Shown here one piece after another: positions 54,986 to 62,874 of a stretch of DNA of 64,000 nucleotides. Every line of letters begins with the position of its first letter. Position 1 is the first letter of the stretch. This stretch comes from Alicyclobacillus mali NBRC 102425 (GTDB lineage Bacteria; Bacillota; Bacilli; Alicyclobacillales; Alicyclobacillaceae). Under the pieces are notes generated by a model, which saw only the letters and a program-made list of their open reading frames with translations, was not told where the DNA came from and did no database searches. Made by a program: the position numbers and the translations under genes. The stretch spans positions 124,001 through 188,000 of the forward strand of contig NZ_BCSG01000003.1 in NCBI RefSeq assembly GCF_001570745.1, written 5' to 3'.

Positions 54986-55789
54986 TTGCATCGACGGAGA
55001 TGGACTTGCGGAGGTCTGGCGTTGGGGCTCGCCGCGGCGCTGGGGCTTACGCCCGTCGTGCACGCGAATCCGCAGCTGTGGAGAATTGAAGAGACCATTG
55101 AGGAGCAAAGCGCGCAGCAGCTGACGCTCGTGGTGCAGCCCGACCCGGGCGCCATGGGGGACAGCGCGATGGTACTGACGCAAGTTGCGGTGGAAAATTA
55201 CATCCGGGCGCACGCGGTGCAAGCGGGCCTCCGGCGCGCCGTGTGCAAGACCGAGCGCGGGCGCGAGGTGTTGGCGGCGGAAATCGGGCGGGATCGACGT
55301 GTCGAGCCTGAGGTCGACGGCGAGCGCGCCGAGATGGCCGTCGGCCCGTCGCTCGCCGAGACACCTCCGGGCGTGTCGCTGGATCCGTCCGCGGCGGCGA
55401 GGCGCTCGGCGCCCGAAGCGGTGAAAGTTGCGCTCGTGCTGCAAGCGGCGGAGGCGCTCATTGGCACACCGCTCGCCTGGGGCGCAGACCCTGCCGCGGG
55501 ATTCTGCGATCCGGCCACATTCGTCGCGGCCGTCTATCGGCGCGCACTCGGCTACCGACTGCCTGCGACCCTGGACGGCTTGTGGGAGTCGACAGGCGTC
55601 AGCGTCCCGGTCTGGGATATGCGCCCAGGCGATCTCGTCATTCTCGACCGCGGCGACCTCGTGGGCATCTACCTGGGTGCGGACGAGATGGCCGCGTGCG
55701 ACCCCGCGGCAGGCGAGGTGATTCGCCTTCACATCGGTCCCGAAAGCGGCCTCACGGCCCGCATCGCCGACGTCCGGCGGCTCTTCTGA
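54986..55789 (+). CDS. Secreted NlpC/P60-like protein with degenerate active site
   Basis: The 267-residue product begins with a signal peptide (basic RRR, hydrophobic LALGLAAALGLTPVV, cleavage near HA-NP). Residues 30-140 match nothing I recognise. The C-terminal 120 residues resemble NlpC/P60 endopeptidases (ALIGTPLAWGADPAAGFCD, then FVAAVYRRALGYRLPA, MRPGDLVIL, LVGIYLGADEM). The canonical GFDCSG is GFCDPA, with cysteine and aspartate swapped, and the histidine of HVGIYLG is leucine, so activity is doubtful. TTG start with AGGGGTGA is preferred over ATG codons 69 and 39 bases upstream. Divergent from mntP and convergent to the DUF1275 gene. Confidence 0.72.
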   Translation: MHRRRWTCGGLALGLAAALGLTPVVHANPQLWRIEETIEEQSAQQLTLVVQPDPGAMGDSAMVLTQVAVENYIRAHAVQAGLRRAVCKTERGREVLAAEIGRDRRVEPEVDGERAEMAVGPSLAETPPGVSLDPSAAARRSAPEAVKVALVLQAAEALIGTPLAWGADPAAGFCDPATFVAAVYRRALGYRLPATLDGLWESTGVSVPVWDMRPGDLVILDRGDLVGIYLGADEMAACDPAAGEVIRLHIGPESGLTARIADVRRLF

Positions 55790-55797
55790 TCATGGCG

Positions 55798-56565
55798 TCA
55801 CCGATCCGCGGCAGGGCGGCGTGACGGCGCGGGCTCGGGTTTCGAGCGGGTCTGGTACAACCCCCACGCGATGGTGATGGCGACAAGCGCAACGGGGATG
55901 GCCATTTCATTGTACCCGACATGCGCAATGACCAGGCTCGCGATGCCCGCACCCACGCCGTACACCACAACGGCCAACACCCACATCCACACGAGCCACG
56001 GCTTGGTTGGATCAAAAGGATCGGAGGCATTCCGCCGCGACGGCGCAAGCCCCATCACCTTCCAGACGAGCGTCTCCATCAGCCCCGTGGTGGTGCTGGT
56101 GATCACGGTCGTGGTGATCCCGTTGACCCCGACGCGCCGCGCCATCGAGCCCTGCGCGCCCATGCCGAAGGCGAGGACGAACAGAAGCTGGCCCGAATGT
56201 CGCGCCACACCCACCGGGCCCAGTTCATCCGCAACAATCCAGAACGCGACAAGTGCCGCGAGTTCGAGCCACAGCGCATGCGTCACGGTGCGGCTCCATC
56301 CGGACCGCTTGCGCTCACTCGCCGCCACAAAGCCGGACGCAGCCGCGCCGCACGCAAAACCGACCAGGGCGACGAGGTAATGCACCGCATGGCGGAAGTC
56401 GCCCGTGGCGACGGCGATCCCGCCGAGCACCGTGTTGCCTGTCATGGCAGCGGTAAACACCTGCCCGAGCCGCATGAAGCTCATGGCATCCACGCAACCC
56501 GAAACGACCGTCAGCACCAACAAAAATACGCGAGCAGAGACGGCCGACATTTCCCGTCGCTCCAC
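55798..56565 (-). CDS. DUF1275 (YoaK) family membrane protein
   Basis: This 255-residue protein of the YoaK/DUF1275 family has six to seven hydrophobic helices. The N-terminus carries the family pattern GCVDAMSFMRLGQVFTAAMT followed by GN, and the central NGITTTVITSTTTGLME is also typical. No function is established; homologues are thought to be transporters. GTG at 56563-56565 with GGGGAG upstream; an ATG five codons in is possible. It is convergent with the NlpC-like gene. Confidence 0.82.
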   Translation of the reverse strand: MERREMSAVSARVFLLVLTVVSGCVDAMSFMRLGQVFTAAMTGNTVLGGIAVATGDFRHAVHYLVALVGFACGAAASGFVAASERKRSGWSRTVTHALWLELAALVAFWIVADELGPVGVARHSGQLLFVLAFGMGAQGSMARRVGVNGITTTVITSTTTGLMETLVWKVMGLAPSRRNASDPFDPTKPWLVWMWVLAVVVYGVGAGIASLVIAHVGYNEMAIPVALVAITIAWGLYQTRSKPEPAPSRRPAADR

Positions 56566-56719
56566 CCCATCTCTCCCCTCCTATGCACAGAGCGCATGCT
56601 TGCTTCTGGTGTATCTTCCTTCATCATACCACGACAAAGCCCATCCATCTCTCTCGCAAAATTCGACCAGGTGCGCGATAATAATCTCGACTCTGGACAC
56701 AAAATGGAGCGGATAGGCC

Positions 56720-57553
56720 ATGAATAAGACCAAATGGCCGAAGAAGCGCGTGGCCAAATGGGTGGCGGGCGGTGTGGGGTGCGCCGCTCTGGCAAGCTAC
56801 GCGTGGTTCATGATCTTTGGGCTCTCCCCGCGCTGGCAGACGGACGCTCTCGCCGCTGTCCACCCCGCACTGAGTTCCAACTCGACCGGCGGAGGGCACC
56901 TGTCATCGCCGGGATCGGGCAACGAGACGGCGGCGCCTGCGTCGGGATCGAGCGCCATTGTGCCGACCAACGAGCCCACTTGGTCGCCGAACGAGCAAGT
57001 CGCGACGGTGCAAAATCCGTTGACGATGCCCCCGAAGACGCAACCGGTGAGCACATCGACGGGAACGAGTTCGGGCACCTCGCCGATTGCGACCGGCACG
57101 TCGACTTCGGCGACGCAATCGTCCTCGGGCCAAGCCACCGCATCGCAGGGTGACACCAACGCGAGCGGCGGGGGCGCATACGGGAACGGCACAGATCTTG
57201 GCGGCGCGCCGACGGGTGATACCAACAATTCGTCCAACGCGACCGGCTTGAACGCTTCCGGCGGGTCCGAAGGGACGGGCGCGGGATCGGGCGCAAACGC
57301 GCCAAACAGCAACGCCACGTCCACCGGCACATCGGGCGGAAGTTCAACGCCGCAGGCGGGCGGCCAGCCGTCGCAGACCAACTCGACCAGCACCGCCACC
57401 TCGCAGCAGGCGACGAACGGCACGTCGCAGGGGACAAGCTCCGCGGGGACACAGGCGCCACGCGCGACGCCCTCCCCGCTGCAAAACGCGACGTCGCAAC
57501 AGACCGTTTCGTCCTCGACGGGCGCAGCTGCCAACAATACGGTCGCGCCCTGA
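56720..57553 (+). CDS. Membrane-anchored Ser/Thr/Gly/Asn-rich low-complexity protein
   Basis: The 277-residue protein has a basic start (MNKTKWPKKRVAKW), one membrane helix (about residues 15-34) and an extracellular tail of more than 230 residues made largely of Ser, Thr, Gly, Asn, Ala and Gln, with almost no charge. The tail looks disordered, like a cell-surface or spore-surface linker. A weak GGAG precedes the ATG. A 253-codon frame exists on the opposite strand, but this strand has the better start, the anchor and a terminator. Function unknown. Confidence 0.68.
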   Translation: MNKTKWPKKRVAKWVAGGVGCAALASYAWFMIFGLSPRWQTDALAAVHPALSSNSTGGGHLSSPGSGNETAAPASGSSAIVPTNEPTWSPNEQVATVQNPLTMPPKTQPVSTSTGTSSGTSPIATGTSTSATQSSSGQATASQGDTNASGGGAYGNGTDLGGAPTGDTNNSSNATGLNASGGSEGTGAGSGANAPNSNATSTGTSGGSSTPQAGGQPSQTNSTSTATSQQATNGTSQGTSSAGTQAPRATPSPLQNATSQQTVSSSTGAAANNTVAP

Positions 57554-57615
57554 TGCATCTTCGCCGAGCCAAGCGCACAAAACGCGAGAACCGCGGATCT
57601 TTACGTCCGAGACGG

Positions 57616-57664
57616 AAAAAGAGGCAGCCCGTTGCGCGTCAATGCGCTGGGACTGCCCCTTTTG
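57616..57664. terminator. Bidirectional terminator
   Basis: GGCAGCCC (57623-57630) and GGGACTGCC (57649-57657) pair with one bulged base, with GCGC/GCGC further in; A-rich sequence lies to the left and CTTTT to the right. It serves the low-complexity gene on the plus strand and the small membrane protein gene on the minus strand. Confidence 0.75.
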
Positions 57665-57708
57665 TCCGATGTATGGGAAGCGCTGGCCGAATGGCAAGCT
57701 CGCCCGCT

Positions 57709-57876
57709 TCACGCCGAGGTGCGCTGCCGATTGCGAGCAGCCGCTGCGGCGAGGAGCGCCTCGGCCTCGCGCGAATCCTCATGAACCATCCGGTCCACCA
57801 CGCGGTTACCGATAAGGAGCGCCGCACCCACAACCAAAATCAGTGCCATGGTGATGATGAACAAAGCCAGCTCCAT
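57709..57876 (-). CDS. Small single-span membrane protein, unknown
   Basis: A 55-residue protein with one N-terminal membrane helix (LALFIITMALILVVGAALLI) and a charged cytoplasmic tail rich in Glu, Ala and Arg (DSREAEALLAAAAARNRQR). The ATG at 57874-57876 has GGGAG nine bases upstream; an ATG three codons earlier is too close to it. No family recognised. It stands alone between two terminators and sua5. Confidence 0.55.
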   Translation of the reverse strand: MELALFIITMALILVVGAALLIGNRVVDRMVHEDSREAEALLAAAAARNRQRTSA

Positions 57877-58041
57877 TTTGCTCATCTCCCGCTTTTCATC
57901 GTTCTTCCCTGCTGACACCGTCATTATAGCTGGCGGTGTCGTCAGCATCCCTTGATGAAAGCGGGTTCAGAGGACTTGTCGCACTTTGTTCGAATTGGCG
58001 CCGAAGTTTCGCCATACATCAGGGTGATTTTGGATCGCACG

Positions 58042-59124
58042 CTAGCCGACCCATCGCACGCGCCCAGCCGAGGCCTTGTGCAGCCGGTTCATCACGGCCG
58101 CCCCCACGCCGTGCGCCGGATCGACACCGTGGACCATCACGTCGGTCGCGCCGGCGCGATCGAACGCCCGCAGCAGTCGGTACAAGTGGCGCGCGAGCTC
58201 CTCGGCATAGGCGTCGGCGGGTAAAGATGCCTGCCGCTCTTCCGCCAGCGCCCATCCAAAGCGCCGGACGAAATCATCGGGGGCAATGAGTGCAGGCACC
58301 ATCACGTCGTCATCCTGCGCGGCCTCGAGCAAGAAGGCGCGCATCGCCTCGTCGATGGCCTGCGGCTCTCCCCACCACACGTGCACCCTGGCATCCGGCG
58401 CGTAGTGGCGGTACTTCATGCCGGGCGCCAGAGGCGCAGCCGCCACGTCGAACGCGTCGGCCGCGTACAGCACCGGCCGGTCGATCACGCTCGCGATCAT
58501 CTCCTGCGTCACGCCGCCCGGCCGGAGAATGCGCGCGCAGTCCGGCTCGAGCAGGAGCACGGTGGACTCCACGCCGATGGGGCACGGCCCGCCGTCGACG
58601 AGCCAGTCGATCCGGTCGCCGAGATCGACCTCCACATCGTCGGCCGCCGTGGGACTCGGCCTGCCGGACCGGTTTGCGCTCGGCGCCGCCACCGGGACAC
58701 CCGCCTCGGCAATGAGCGCACGGGCCACGGGGTGATCCGGCATGCGGATGCCGACAAGCGGCTGCCCCGGGTGAACCGATGGCGCGAGCCGCGCTCCGGC
58801 CGGCAAAAGCAGCGTGAGCGGCCCAGGCCAAAACGCCCGCATCAGCCGTACGGCGTCGTCCTGCAAAGGCTGGTTCTCGTCGATCACGTCCCGAAGCTGG
58901 TCATCCTGGGCGATGTGCACAATCAGCGGATTGTCGCGCGGCCGCTCCTTGGCTGCGAAAATGCGCCTCACCGCTTCCTCCTCCATCGCGTTGGCGCCGA
59001 GGCCGTACACGGTTTCGGTGGGAAACGCCACAAGCCCGCCTCGTCGCAGAGACTGGGCGGGCTCCCTCAACATCTCGCGCAGTTGCGCCTCGTGGCGCAC
59101 TCCGACCACCGTCAATCGTCGCAT
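58042..59124 (-). CDS. tsaC: Threonylcarbamoyl-AMP synthase (Sua5/YwlC type)
   Basis: The enzyme makes threonylcarbamoyl-AMP from threonine, bicarbonate and ATP for t6A in ANN-decoding tRNAs. The 360-residue protein has the YrdC/TsaC domain (GGLVAFPTETVYGLGANA, KERPRDNPLIVHI, FWPGPLTLLLPA, PVAAPSANRSGRPSPT, DGGPCPIGVESTVL) and the extra C-terminal Sua5 domain (APGMKYRHYAPDA onward). Its neighbour spoIIR is 24 bases upstream, as in the ywlC-spoIIR order of Bacillus. Confidence 0.95.
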   Translation of the reverse strand: MRRLTVVGVRHEAQLREMLREPAQSLRRGGLVAFPTETVYGLGANAMEEEAVRRIFAAKERPRDNPLIVHIAQDDQLRDVIDENQPLQDDAVRLMRAFWPGPLTLLLPAGARLAPSVHPGQPLVGIRMPDHPVARALIAEAGVPVAAPSANRSGRPSPTAADDVEVDLGDRIDWLVDGGPCPIGVESTVLLLEPDCARILRPGGVTQEMIASVIDRPVLYAADAFDVAAAPLAPGMKYRHYAPDARVHVWWGEPQAIDEAMRAFLLEAAQDDDVMVPALIAPDDFVRRFGWALAEERQASLPADAYAEELARHLYRLLRAFDRAGATDVMVHGVDPAHGVGAAVMNRLHKASAGRVRWVG

Positions 59125-59148
59125 TCCGTACCTCTCCTCGCGTGGTTG

Positions 59149-59844
59149 TCAGTGAAAACGCGCCGCCATCGCGCGGATCCATTCTTCGGCGTGATCGAGC
59201 GTCCAGAGCCGTACCTGAACCTTCTGCGTATGTCCGTCGCCCGTCGGGATGGACAGGGTTTCGAGCGGCGGCAGATCGGGAAAGCCGCCGGTGTTGGGCA
59301 CCGCATCGCCTTCCGTGATATCGATGAAGCAAAGCGGCGGGTACAGGACGCACCACCAGTTCGCGCCCTGGCCTCGTCCGAGCACGATGCGCAGCGCCTC
59401 GTACTCGCCGGCGGGATACACGATGTTGCCGTACTCCTTCGTCGGAAACGGCACCCGCGCCACCTCCACCTGCACCGGCTGGTCCACGTGCCACGACGCC
59501 TCCACCGCCAGTGCGGTGGCGCGAATCTGCGCCACATGCGCCTCCACGATGGCGCGCGCCTCCGCCTCGGAATGGGCGCCCTGCAGCCAACCGCCCACCT
59601 CCTCGATCACGGCGTTGCGCACCGCAAGCTTCAACGCCTGATCGCGCGGGCTGTCGCTGTTCGCGATGATCCGGAGCCGCAGCGCGTCCTCCGGGATAGC
59701 TGGCGCGTGAGGCGCCGCGATGCTCGCGAGCACGTCGCCGTCACCCGCACCGCGCACGTTCGCGTGCGCCATGGCCGCTCTGGACAGCGCCACGCCGACC
59801 AAGATGGCTGTGACAAATCCCGCAAACCGCTTCGCAAACCCCAT
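59149..59844 (-). CDS. spoIIR: Stage II sporulation protein R
   Basis: SpoIIR is secreted from the forespore and triggers SpoIIGA to cut pro-SigE in the mother cell. The 231-residue protein has a signal peptide (KRFAGFVTAILVGVALSRAA, then MAHA). The family block IPEDALRLRIIANSDSPRDQ with LKLAVRNAVIEEV is followed by YGNIVYPAGEYEALRIVLGR and NWWCVLYPPLCFIDI. ATG behind GGAGGG. A SigF-like promoter lies 30 bases upstream, consistent with forespore expression. Confidence 0.94.
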   Translation of the reverse strand: MGFAKRFAGFVTAILVGVALSRAAMAHANVRGAGDGDVLASIAAPHAPAIPEDALRLRIIANSDSPRDQALKLAVRNAVIEEVGGWLQGAHSEAEARAIVEAHVAQIRATALAVEASWHVDQPVQVEVARVPFPTKEYGNIVYPAGEYEALRIVLGRGQGANWWCVLYPPLCFIDITEGDAVPNTGGFPDLPPLETLSIPTGDGHTQKVQVRLWTLDHAEEWIRAMAARFH

Positions 59845-59872
59845 CGTCCATCCCTCCTGCCGTTCTGGCAGT

Positions 59873-59902
59873 CAGTATGGACGGGACTCGCAATTCTTAA
59901 AC
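59873..59902 (-). promoter_or_regulatory. Possible SigF-type promoter of spoIIR
   Basis: Minus strand -35 GTTTA (59898-59902) fits GYWTA exactly; after 15 bases the -10 is GTCCATACTG (59873-59882), which agrees with GGNRANANTW at only four of seven defined positions. Spacing and position fit the known SigF control of spoIIR. Confidence 0.5.
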
Positions 59903-59926
59903 TGCTATCGGCGCATCGAACTAGAT

Positions 59927-60868
59927 TCAGAGATTCTCCGGGTCCTGCGCGCCTCCGGGCTCTCGCGTCACGGCAACGACGCGCTGGATCCCCCGCAGAT
60001 CCTTCACCTTCCGCACGCGAAAACCGCGTTCCCTCCACGGCGCAAACAGGCGAGCCACGTCATCTGCCTGGTTGTGGCCCACCTCAAGGAACACACCAGC
60101 GCGGCTGCGGGCCAGCACGTACGGTGGCAGCGCCGCCATCCGCCTGTAGAACTGCAGCCCATCCTCGCCGCCGTCCAAGGCGAGCCGCGGCTCGTAGTCG
60201 CGCACGGACGGCTCCAACTGCGCGATCTCGTCCGTGGGAACATACGGCGGATTGCTGACAATGGCATGCCACGGCCTCCCGCGTTCGGCGCGTTCGATCA
60301 GCCATTCGATCCCGTCTGCCGCAGCCCAATCCACCACAGCGCCAAGCCTCTCTGCATTGCGGCGGGCCACAGCCAGGGCGTCCATGGACAGATCCACGGC
60401 CGTGACCGAAACGCCCGGGCAGGCGAGCGCGATGGAGACCGCGATGCATCCGGACCCTGTGCCAACGTCGATGACGCGCGTTCCGCCGGGCATGCGCTTC
60501 AAAAACCGAATGGCTTCCTCCACCAGCACCTCCGTGTCGGGGCGCGGAATCAGACAATCCGGTCCGACTTCAAACGTCCGGCCGTAAAAATCCTGTTTCC
60601 CGAGGACGTACGCCAGCGGCTCTCCTTGGACCCGCAGCGCCGCCAGTCGCGCGGCCCGCTCGGCGATCTCGTCTGGCACCTCGTCGCCAAGCGACTGGAG
60701 CAGTTTCACGCGATCCCAGCCGAGCGCATGCGCGACAATCTGCTCAGCTTCGCGCTCCGCGAGCCGTTTGCGCTCGTCAAGAGGCAACTCCCGGTACGCC
60801 GGTGACTCGGGAAGTTGTTCCGCGATTGCCTTCAACAATCTCGCGACAAAATATTTGGCCTCGCTCAT
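59927..60868 (-). CDS. prmC: Peptide chain release factor N5-glutamine methyltransferase
   Basis: PrmC methylates the glutamine of the GGQ motif in release factors. The 313-residue protein has an N-terminal helical substrate-binding part, SAM motif [18 protein letters not shown] and the catalytic NPPY in [13 protein letters not shown]. The start overlaps the stop of prfA by four bases (ATGA), joining enzyme and substrate in one operon. Confidence 0.96.
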   Translation of the reverse strand: MSEAKYFVARLLKAIAEQLPESPAYRELPLDERKRLAEREAEQIVAHALGWDRVKLLQSLGDEVPDEIAERAARLAALRVQGEPLAYVLGKQDFYGRTFEVGPDCLIPRPDTEVLVEEAIRFLKRMPGGTRVIDVGTGSGCIAVSIALACPGVSVTAVDLSMDALAVARRNAERLGAVVDWAAADGIEWLIERAERGRPWHAIVSNPPYVPTDEIAQLEPSVRDYEPRLALDGGEDGLQFYRRMAALPPYVLARSRAGVFLEVGHNQADDVARLFAPWRERGFRVRKVKDLRGIQRVVAVTREPGGAQDPENL

Positions 60869-61935
60869 GCTTCCCTGACCCTCAACATCTCCGCCTGGCT
60901 CTCGACGATGAGGGCCTGGACAATCTCATCCAGCTCACCGTCCAGGACGGCGTCCAGTTTGTGTAGCGTCAAGCCAATGCGATGATCCGTCACTCGGCTT
61001 TGCGGAAAGTTGTAGGTGCGGATGCGCTCGCTGCGGTCCCCCGTGCCCACCTGCAGGCGGCGCTTTTCCGCGAGCTCTTCCTGCTGCTCGCGCTGGGCCT
61101 TCTCGTACAGACGCGCGCGCAGCACCCGCATCGCTTTTTCCTTATTTTTCAATTGAGACTTTTCGTCTTGGCAGGACACCACAATCCCCGTCGGCAGATG
61201 CGTGATCCGCACCGCGGATTGAGTGGTGTTCACGCTTTGTCCGCCGGGACCCGTTGAGCAAAAGGTGTCGATGCGGAGATCCTTCTCGTGGATTTCGACC
61301 TCGACATCCTCCACTTCCGGAAGAACCGCGACGGTCGCGGTGGAAGTGTGGATCCGGCCGCCCGACTCCGTGACGGGAACGCGCTGCACGCGATGCGTGC
61401 CGCTTTCAAACTTGAGCTTTGCGTACGCTCCCTTTCCATGCACGGCCATCACCACTTCGCGGAATCCACCCATGTCCGTGTAGCTGGCATCAATGACCTC
61501 CGTCTTCCAGCCGTGCTTCTCGGCGTAGCGCTGATACATCCGCAAAAGCTCGGCGGCAAAGAGCGCAGCCTCCTCGCCGCCGGCCGCCGCCCGAATCTCG
61601 ACGAACACGTCCTTGTCGTCATTCGGATCTTTGGGGAGGAGGAGAATCTGCAGCTGATGCTCCAGGTCCTCCCGCCGACGTTGCAGTTCTGTCATTTCGG
61701 TTCTGACGAACTCGCGCATCTCGTCGTCGAGCCTATCCTGCAACATCGCCTTGGCCTCGTCGATGTTCTGGGAGATCTTTTTCCACTCGCGGTACGCTTC
61801 CACCGTCTCCGCCAGATCCGCCTGTTCCTTCGCGTACGCCCGGAGCTTTTCCGGATCCGATGCCACGTCCGGCCTACAGAGCAGCTGGCTCAGGTGATCA
61901 TACCGCTCTTCCATGCTCGCCAACCGATCGAACAC
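60865..61935 (-). CDS. prfA: Peptide chain release factor 1
   Basis: RF1 ends translation at UAA and UAG. The 356-residue protein has the stop-recognition motif PVT at residues 187-189 ([10 protein letters not shown]) and the catalytic GGQ at 231-233 ([20 protein letters not shown]). The start is GTG at 61933-61935, giving [12 protein letters not shown], with GGGAGG upstream; an open frame continues 40 codons earlier without family match. The gene follows rpmE; the tdk gene found between them in Bacillus is absent. Confidence 0.97.
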   Translation of the reverse strand: MFDRLASMEERYDHLSQLLCRPDVASDPEKLRAYAKEQADLAETVEAYREWKKISQNIDEAKAMLQDRLDDEMREFVRTEMTELQRRREDLEHQLQILLLPKDPNDDKDVFVEIRAAAGGEEAALFAAELLRMYQRYAEKHGWKTEVIDASYTDMGGFREVVMAVHGKGAYAKLKFESGTHRVQRVPVTESGGRIHTSTATVAVLPEVEDVEVEIHEKDLRIDTFCSTGPGGQSVNTTQSAVRITHLPTGIVVSCQDEKSQLKNKEKAMRVLRARLYEKAQREQQEELAEKRRLQVGTGDRSERIRTYNFPQSRVTDHRIGLTLHKLDAVLDGELDEIVQALIVESQAEMLRVREA

Positions 61936-62075
61936 CGACGCACCCCCCTCCCAATTCCAGCTCTTCCGCCACGGCGAAGCTCCGGAAAGCACCCATGAAC
62001 AGAAAAAGCCAAAGCAGGCCCACCCGCCTCCCATCGCGGCCGGTGAGCCAACCATGGCTTGAGTCTCCTCTGCGC

Positions 62076-62291
62076 TCAGCGCTCGCCCTGAGGCTGAAGC
62101 CCATACTTGCGGTTGAACCGATCAACGCGGCCGCCCGAATCGACAAACTTCTGCTTGCCGGTGAAGAACGGGTGGCACTTCGAGCAAATTTCCACGCGGA
62201 TAGACCCTTTTGTCGATCCGGTCTCGAACGTCTCGCCGCAAGCGCACGTCACCGTGACTGTATGGTAGGTCGGATGAATGTCCGGCTTCAT
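62076..62291 (-). CDS. rpmE: 50S ribosomal protein L31
   Basis: L31 bridges the two ribosomal subunits. The 71-residue protein starts [20 protein letters not shown] and has the zinc cysteines C16, C18, C37 and C40 (CACGE, CSKCHPF), so it is the zinc-containing paralogue. ATG behind AGGGGTGA, with a strong promoter upstream. Confidence 0.97.
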   Translation of the reverse strand: MKPDIHPTYHTVTVTCACGETFETGSTKGSIRVEICSKCHPFFTGKQKFVDSGGRVDRFNRKYGLQPQGER

Positions 62292-62327
62292 CGTCTCACC
62301 CCTATCTGCTTAAGCACACTGCAGAGG

Positions 62328-62356
62328 ATTATAACAAAAGCTTTCCCACTTGTCAC
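62328..62356 (-). promoter_or_regulatory. SigA-type promoter of rpmE
   Basis: Minus strand -35 GTGACA (62351-62356), a 17-base spacer and a perfect -10 TATAAT (62328-62333). The predicted start is about 30 bases before rpmE. Confidence 0.8.
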
Positions 62357-62544
62357 GTACCAATCGCGGTCTCAGAGCGATGCGCCTCGTCCGCGCCGCC
62401 CTTCACATAATCATATCATATCCGTACTTGTTTGCATTGCTGCACGGCCTTGCAGACCTGTACGCTCAAAGTGCGCGCAGACATCCAAGAGCTCTTGGAA
62501 AAGCAAATCAGAGGGTTTCGATTGAAACGAAAGGATGGTCGTCA

Positions 62545-62748
62545 GTGAATCACCTGCATGGGTTCTCCCGCATCATGGTCGTCATGGCAGCGACCGCAGG
62601 TTCCGGAAGCATGCTTTGGGCCAGCACCGCGTTGGCTGACACGGTTCAAAGCCACCACTCGGCTCCCCTTCAGGCCACGGCGTCGGCGCAACTCACGCAC
62701 AATCATCCCAACTTCGTTTTCCTGCCTCCGTGGCCGGACGAAGAGTGA
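62545..62748 (+). CDS. Small secreted protein, unknown
   Basis: A 67-residue product starting MNHLHGFSRIMVVMAATAGS has a signal peptide ending near ALA-DT. That leaves a mature peptide of about 35 residues rich in His, Gln and Ser (QSHHSAPLQATASAQLTHNH) and ending PPWPDEE. GTG at 62545-62547 with AAAGGATGG upstream. A hairpin terminator lies about 80 bases downstream on the same strand. No family recognised. It is divergent from rpmE and convergent to rho. Confidence 0.6.
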   Translation: MNHLHGFSRIMVVMAATAGSGSMLWASTALADTVQSHHSAPLQATASAQLTHNHPNFVFLPPWPDEE

Positions 62749-62831
62749 GCGCCCTGGACGACGAGCACGTCTTCAGCCAGCCAAAACAACCGAGAGGCGT
62801 AGCCCTTCGCACGGGTTTCGCACAGCAATCC

Positions 62832-62870
62832 ACACCCCTCCTCTGTCGGTCGGAGGGGTGTTTGCTTCTT
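62832..62870 (+). terminator. Intrinsic terminator between the small secreted gene and rho
   Basis: ACACCCCTCC (62832-62841) and GGAGGGGTGT (62852-62861) form a perfect 10-bp stem followed on the plus strand by TTGCTTCTT. On the minus strand it follows the rho stop but lacks a T run. Confidence 0.82.
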
Positions 62871-62874
62871 CAAC

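Noticed and set aside
56797-57558. Minus-strand frame of about 250 codons opposite the Ser/Thr-rich gene
   Set aside because: It lacks a Shine-Dalgarno; the plus-strand reading has an anchor helix and terminator. The choice is not certain and should be tested.
61936-62075. Possible signal-peptide-like short frame between rpmE and prfA
   Set aside because: Hydrophobic residues appear in one frame, but there is no separate stop-start structure or Shine-Dalgarno, and it runs into prfA out of frame.
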